Part shown: one piece after another, positions 6,476 to 10,112 of the stretch
How positions within the stretch are numbered: the first letter of the stretch is position 1
How the letters are laid out: each line of letters starts with the position of its first letter
From: an uncultured Erysipelotrichaceae bacterium
GTDB taxonomy: Bacteria; Bacillota_I; Bacilli_A; Erysipelotrichales; Erysipelotrichaceae
NCBI GenBank assembly: GCA_902782955.1
Contig: CACZPD010000079.1
Span: 1 to 10,112, forward strand
DNA length: 10,112 nucleotides
Direction of reading: 5' to 3'
Position numbers and translations under genes: made by a program
Notes under the pieces: model-generated
What the model saw: the letters and a program-made list of their open reading frames with translations, nothing else
Told to the model about the DNA's origin: nothing
Databases searched by the model: none

Positions 6476-7816
6476 TTAATCGGCAAGTGATCCGAACGGA
6501 TCCCATGGTTCCAGAACATGCGGTGACTCCTGCAGAACTGCCAGTTCTTTCCCGGAAAGGTACTTCCTGTGCACGACTGCTTCGTAAACATATCTGTCAA
6601 ACCATGTATCGCTGCAGATAAAATAGCCTTTGTTTCCGGGTTCCTCTCCCCATGAATTCTCGATCTTCCATCTTGTCGGACGGTCGTTTTCCAGATTGAC
6701 ACCGGTCAGTACCATCGCGTGATTCATGGCACTGTGTCTTGTATCCAGCATGTCTTCCTTGCTCATATCAAGATTCATGTCAAAGGTCTCTTCATACCGG
6801 AACTGCCTGTCGTCCCACAGACCGGTTTTCCTGTCACCGTCTTTGCCGCAGTCGCATCCGAACCATACAAGTTCACCTGCTTTCAGCTGGTTCAGGATCA
6901 GTTCCTTGAATCTGTCCATCGGAAGATTCAGGAAGGATACAGGATTACCGCCGATGACATTGCCCAGATATTTTACTGTATACATCTGCCAGAACGGCTT
7001 GTCGGCTGTCGGCCCGTTGATAATGCCGACATATTCATCCATATCCGTTCCCAGATATTTTTCATAGAAATCCTGCGGTCTGACATTCTGCTCGCAGTGA
7101 TAATTGCCGTCTTTATCCCTGTATTCAAACGAGAAGCTTTCCGGCGGCATTCCGAAGCAGGAACAGATCAGTCCGTAGCATTCCTTCAGACATTCTTCTT
7201 TCAGTTTCCCGATTTCTTCATCATTTCCGCTGTCCTTCAGTCTGAATACTTCCGCTGTAAACCGGTGCAGTCTCTGGTTGATCAGCGCGTTCATGCCTCT
7301 TGTATGTGAAGACTGATACGTTTCCGGCATTGCCGCTTTCGGGCAGATCCCGTACTTCTTGACCAGGCTCACAAACATATCCCATTGTCCGCCGTCACTT
7401 ACAGCTGTTTCCATCAGGAAACGCATGGTCGCATCATGCATGGAAGAGCTCTTCGCTTCCTGGATTACTGCCTCAAGATAGAAATTAACCTTCTCAAGCT
7501 TGTCGTGAAAAGCAACATAATTCTGCGACAGTTCGAATTCCTTGATCTGGTATTTCTTCGCAATGATCTCGCGCAGCACATTCAGCGCGGAAAAGATCCA
7601 GCATCTTCCGGATGCTTTCTGATTCGTAACCGGCATCGTTTCAATATCTATTGAGAAAATATAAGGATTTTCCCTGGCCGCCTCAAAATCGCAACTAATC
7701 GTGCCGATATCATTTTTTGTCAATGCGTTTCTGACGATGCGTGCTTTCTCGTTTTCCAGATAGTCACTGCGCATCTTCTCCAGCTGTACCGGAGATATTT
7801 CTTTTGTTCTGCTCAT
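6476..7816 (-). CDS. pepC: Aminopeptidase C, bleomycin hydrolase type (peptidase C1B)
   Basis: PepC is a cytoplasmic papain-fold cysteine aminopeptidase that removes N-terminal residues from peptides, usually as a hexamer. The 446-residue protein has the complete catalytic set: Gln66 and Cys72 in NQKASGRCWIFSALN, His366 in MNHAMVLTGV, and Asn387 in IENSWG. The length and the ending EPWDPFGSLAD match the family, whose C-terminal tail reaches into the active site and enforces aminopeptidase action. There is no signal peptide. I chose ATG 7816 rather than the in-frame GTG at 7825, because AGAGGTGA (7829-7822) is the ribosome binding site and contains that GTG. It has its own promoter (7835-7863) and terminator (6450-6475), so it is probably monocistronic, though it follows the surface protein gene in the same direction. 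Confidence 0.97.
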   Translation of the reverse strand: MSRTKEISPVQLEKMRSDYLENEKARIVRNALTKNDIGTISCDFEAARENPYIFSIDIETMPVTNQKASGRCWIFSALNVLREIIAKKYQIKEFELSQNYVAFHDKLEKVNFYLEAVIQEAKSSSMHDATMRFLMETAVSDGGQWDMFVSLVKKYGICPKAAMPETYQSSHTRGMNALINQRLHRFTAEVFRLKDSGNDEEIGKLKEECLKECYGLICSCFGMPPESFSFEYRDKDGNYHCEQNVRPQDFYEKYLGTDMDEYVGIINGPTADKPFWQMYTVKYLGNVIGGNPVSFLNLPMDRFKELILNQLKAGELVWFGCDCGKDGDRKTGLWDDRQFRYEETFDMNLDMSKEDMLDTRHSAMNHAMVLTGVNLENDRPTRWKIENSWGEEPGNKGYFICSDTWFDRYVYEAVVHRKYLSGKELAVLQESPHVLEPWDPFGSLAD

Positions 7817-7821
7817 CGTTG

Positions 7822-7829
7822 TCACCTCT
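7822..7829 (-). promoter_or_regulatory. Ribosome binding site that sets the pepC start
   Basis: AGAGGTGA lies 5 bases before ATG 7816. Its GTG is in frame and could be read as a longer start, but nothing Shine-Dalgarno-like lies in front of that GTG. Confidence 0.7.
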
Positions 7830-7834
7830 TCGTT

Positions 7835-7863
7835 ACTTTACATCGAATCCGGATTATTGACAA
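7835..7863 (-). promoter_or_regulatory. Promoter for pepC
   Basis: TTGTCA (7863-7858, 5 of 6 to consensus), a 17-base spacer and TAAAGT (7840-7835, 4 of 6) lie in the 64-base gap between the surface protein stop and pepC. I see no convincing terminator for the surface protein gene in this gap, so some read-through into pepC is possible. Confidence 0.6.
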
Positions 7864-7880
7864 CCTGTGAGCTTTGTCTG

Positions 7881-10112
7881 TTACCGGATTTTAAGCCGGA
7901 CAAATACTGCCGCAAGCGAAGAGAAGACTGCTGTAAACATATAAACAACGTAGCGCAGGATACCGGAATCCCCTGTTTTCACAGTCTTAACTTTGATCGG
8001 GATCCGGATATCTGTCATAACGATCTCCTGAGGCTTTTTTTCTGTTCCCGTGACTGTAAAACGGATGTCTTCCGCCTTCTTATAGCCGTCGGGAACACCT
8101 GCTTCATGCAGGATATAAGTCTCGTTTCCTTTTACAAGATCAGATATATCGATCCCTTTCCTGTTTTCATCTGTAGTGAATGCATAGATCACATTCCCGC
8201 TCAGGTCCTGTATTTCAAGTCTGGCATTGACGACAGGGTTGCCTGCATCATCCACTTTGCGTACACGGATCCCTGTTTCCGAATCGATCATTTTGATCGT
8301 TACGGTCTCTGCTTTCCCTTTCTCAGGAACCGTGAACTGCATGGCTGCGGATGGATGTACGCCTTCCGGGTGGTCTGTTTCCGTAAGCTCATATGTATGG
8401 CCGGCCTGCAGAATACCCTTCAGCGGAATCGGTTCTTTCCCCGTGACCCAGGCACCTGTTTCTGTACCGTCTGTCAGATCTTTCAGACAAAGATGCGCCC
8501 CTTCAACCGGCTCATTTTTATCATTGACTTTCAGTATTTCATAACAGATCGTCTCATCTGTCATATCTATGATCCTGATCTCCTGGTCCTGATGAACCTT
8601 ATCGACAGTAAAAGTGATGTCCTCGCTGATATAGTATCCGCCGACACATTCCGTTTCCCGCAGAATATATGTTCTCTCCGGAATGACCGCATCGGAAATA
8701 TCATGCTCTTCTTTTACCGTATCCCATTCATCAACTTTCTCTCCGGTTTCCGCATCGATCAGGACAAGATGCGCGTCCTCCAGTAGATTCCCGCTTTCAT
8801 CCACCTTTCTGACCTTGATGCATATTGTTTCATCGATCATTTCAAGCGTGATCATCCCCTGGCTGTTTCCGTAATCATCCACCCGGAATTCCTTTTCAGC
8901 AGCGATGTAATGACCTTTTACGCATTCGGTTTCCCTCAGGACATATGTATGCCCGGCAATAACGTGTGCGGAAATATCATGCGCTTCCGTAACAGTGTCC
9001 CACTCATCTGCCGTTTTCCCTGTTGTTTTGTCTGTCAGGACAATATGCGCATCCTCAAGGAGATTTCCTGATTCATCCTTTTTGATGACCTGCATCTGTA
9101 TAGCTTCATCAACCATCTCCACAGTGATCATTTCTGAAGGATGATCCATTACCTCTTCGACCGTAAACTCCTTCTCAACAGATTTGTAATAACCTGCAAC
9201 GACTTCCCTTTCACTGATCACATACGTTTTTCCGCTGCTCAGAAATGCAGAAATATCGTGTGCGCCGGTAACGTCAGTTGTCCAGAGATCAAGGATCTTG
9301 TCACTTCCTTTTTCGCGCAGTTCCATCACAGCGCCTTCCAGCAGCTTTCCGGAATCATCTTTCTTCCGTACCTCTGCCCTGACCGGATAATTGATTGAGA
9401 TGATCTCCAGCGGTTCCTGAGGCCTGCTTTCAGGAATCGTAAAAACTGTATCCGGGGCTTTGTAATATCCTGCTGGTACAGCGACTTCCTTCAGACAGTA
9501 TGTTTGACTTTTTTCCAGATCTTCACAGATATGCGTCTTATCTGTACTGATCCATGAATCACACAACCGTCCTTTTCCGCCGTCTGTAATGTCATACAAT
9601 TCAAAAGACGCACCCGGAACCGGTTTCCCGCTTTCCCCGTCTTTTTTAATAAAGCTGACGACGATCCTCTCGTTTTCAAATGTCACGGTAACCGGATCCG
9701 CGTTTCCTGTTTCAGGAACAGTAAAACTTTTCTTCTGTGAAGTATAGTAATGCGCGGGTGTTTCCGTTTCTTCAATTTCGTAGGTGTGGCCTCTTTCAAA
9801 ACGATTCACGGAGAGAGGCTGTTCGGTTGAAAGCCAGTCGATGATCGTCCTTCCGGGATCTTCGTCATCTGACAGATCCCTGACAACAAGACGCGCACCG
9901 GCAAGAGGTTGTCCATCCTGATCTGTTTTGGCCAGCTGATAATTGATCGTGTTGTCCTGAATTGTGATCGTTATCGTTTGATCTCCGGCAGGCTTTCTCT
10001 TCGGAATTGTGAAGATCATATTTTCCGAAAGATAGTATTTGGACGGGACATCGCTTTCTTCCACTTTATACTTGTGTCCTGCATATACATATTTGGATAT
10101 ATCCCTGGCCGA
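7881..10112 (-). CDS. Surface protein with tandem CnaB/SpaA-like isopeptide domains and C-terminal anchor (5' end beyond the window)
   Basis: The frame is open from the right edge to TAA at 7881, giving 743 residues. The N-terminus and signal peptide are missing. Numbered from codon 10112-10110, it holds one partial and seven complete domains of 91-94 residues with the CnaB/SpaA pilin pattern: KxDxxGxxLxxAxxxLxD early, TYxLxE(x3)PxGYY in the middle, FTVxE and a final IxMxD strand. Each complete domain keeps a Lys, a Glu and an Asp or Asn at positions suited to an internal isopeptide bond. The tail has TVKTGD (710-715), a hydrophobic stretch (about 717-738) and a basic end RLKIR, so it resembles a sortase signal without the usual Pro. 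The likely role is a stiff stalk or adhesin displayed on the cell surface; ligand unknown. A GTG at 10064 is not the start, since domain sequence continues upstream of it. Confidence 0.93.
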   Translation of the reverse strand, partial: SARDISKYVYAGHKYKVEESDVPSKYYLSENMIFTIPKRKPAGDQTITITIQDNTINYQLAKTDQDGQPLAGARLVVRDLSDDEDPGRTIIDWLSTEQPLSVNRFERGHTYEIEETETPAHYYTSQKKSFTVPETGNADPVTVTFENERIVVSFIKKDGESGKPVPGASFELYDITDGGKGRLCDSWISTDKTHICEDLEKSQTYCLKEVAVPAGYYKAPDTVFTIPESRPQEPLEIISINYPVRAEVRKKDDSGKLLEGAVMELREKGSDKILDLWTTDVTGAHDISAFLSSGKTYVISEREVVAGYYKSVEKEFTVEEVMDHPSEMITVEMVDEAIQMQVIKKDESGNLLEDAHIVLTDKTTGKTADEWDTVTEAHDISAHVIAGHTYVLRETECVKGHYIAAEKEFRVDDYGNSQGMITLEMIDETICIKVRKVDESGNLLEDAHLVLIDAETGEKVDEWDTVKEEHDISDAVIPERTYILRETECVGGYYISEDITFTVDKVHQDQEIRIIDMTDETICYEILKVNDKNEPVEGAHLCLKDLTDGTETGAWVTGKEPIPLKGILQAGHTYELTETDHPEGVHPSAAMQFTVPEKGKAETVTIKMIDSETGIRVRKVDDAGNPVVNARLEIQDLSGNVIYAFTTDENRKGIDISDLVKGNETYILHEAGVPDGYKKAEDIRFTVTGTEKKPQEIVMTDIRIPIKVKTVKTGDSGILRYVVYMFTAVFSSLAAVFVRLKIR
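7995..10112 (-). repeat. Tandem CnaB-domain coding repeats, 7 complete plus 1 partial
   Basis: Units set from each conserved Lys codon are: A 9930-10112 (partial), B 9648-9929, C 9366-9647, D 9084-9365, E 8808-9083, F 8532-8807, G 8259-8531 and H 7995-8258. Units are 264-282 bases long. The predicted bond residues (Lys/Glu/acceptor, numbered from the window edge) are A -/19/Asp53, B 62/115/Asn147, C 156/209/Asn241, D 250/301/Asp335, E 344/394/Asp427, F 436/486/Asp519, G 528/578/Asp610 and H 619/670/Asp701. Units E and F are the most alike, both at protein and DNA level; the others have diverged well. Confidence 0.88.

Noticed and set aside
7881..7900. Short CCGG/CCGG pairing at the end of the surface protein gene as a terminator
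   Set aside because: The stem is only about 4 bp, lies within the coding end, and has no following T-tract.
7857..8786. 309-codon plus-strand open frame opposite the CnaB repeats
   Set aside because: It is a shadow of the repeat gene. Its Cys- and Phe-rich translation has no family features and the opposite strand explains every base as CnaB domains.
8991..9050. SpyTag-like string AHIVLTDK in unit E
   Set aside because: Although it resembles the start of SpyTag (AHIVMVD), it aligns with the second strand of the domain (ATMELRD in CnaB2), not with the acceptor strand, so the likeness is accidental.
10062..10064. GTG at 10064 as the start of the surface protein
   Set aside because: The 16 codons upstream stay open and match the repeat pattern (DISKYVYAGHKYKVEE), so the gene runs past the window edge.

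Overview
The window looks like chromosomal DNA of a low-to-mid GC Firmicute. An anaerobic gut or oral member of the Erysipelotrichia is the best guess. This rests on strong AGGAGG-type ribosome binding sites, long-form HPF, a PTS enzyme I, a DUF2779 protein, and a small protein resembling the MG284/MPN403 family shared by mycoplasmas and Erysipelotrichia. The placement is inference from gene content, because no rRNA or other taxonomic marker is present. Coding density is high. No gap between genes exceeds about 160 bp, and I see no RNA gene, insertion sequence, CRISPR array or replication origin.

Layout from left to right. The 3' part of ptsI is cut by the left edge (1-1434, minus strand). 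An acyl carrier protein gene (1446-1670, minus) lies directly upstream of ptsI, and its stop codon is inside the ptsI ribosome binding site. Next come a small helix-turn-helix-like protein (1722-2045, minus) and a divergent membrane protein (2206-2853, plus) that looks like a CPBP/Abi scaffold without its catalytic residues. A bidirectional terminator separates this gene from hpf (2947-3480, minus). Then follows a two-gene operon in which rimO (5108-6409) overlaps a DUF2779 putative nuclease gene (3639-5108), both on the minus strand. After that is pepC, a bleomycin-hydrolase-type aminopeptidase (6476-7816, minus).

The right end (7881 to the window edge, minus) holds the C-terminal 743 codons of a large surface protein. 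It consists of seven complete and one partial CnaB/SpaA-like domains in tandem, followed by a membrane anchor with a non-canonical sortase-like motif. Every complete domain keeps the Lys, Glu and Asp/Asn positions expected for an internal isopeptide bond, and most use Asp, as in the S. pyogenes CnaB2 domain.

How the genes relate: most are housekeeping functions, namely sugar uptake, ribosome hibernation, S12 modification and peptide turnover. The more unusual items are the acp-ptsI coupling, the CPBP-like protein without an active site, the DUF2779 protein with an apparently dead N-terminal nuclease site, and the isopeptide-domain array. Two minus-strand promoters (hpf and rimO) sit so close behind the preceding gene's terminator that the terminator T-tract lies at or beside their -35 position. 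I do not see a clearly new multi-gene defence or biosynthetic system here.
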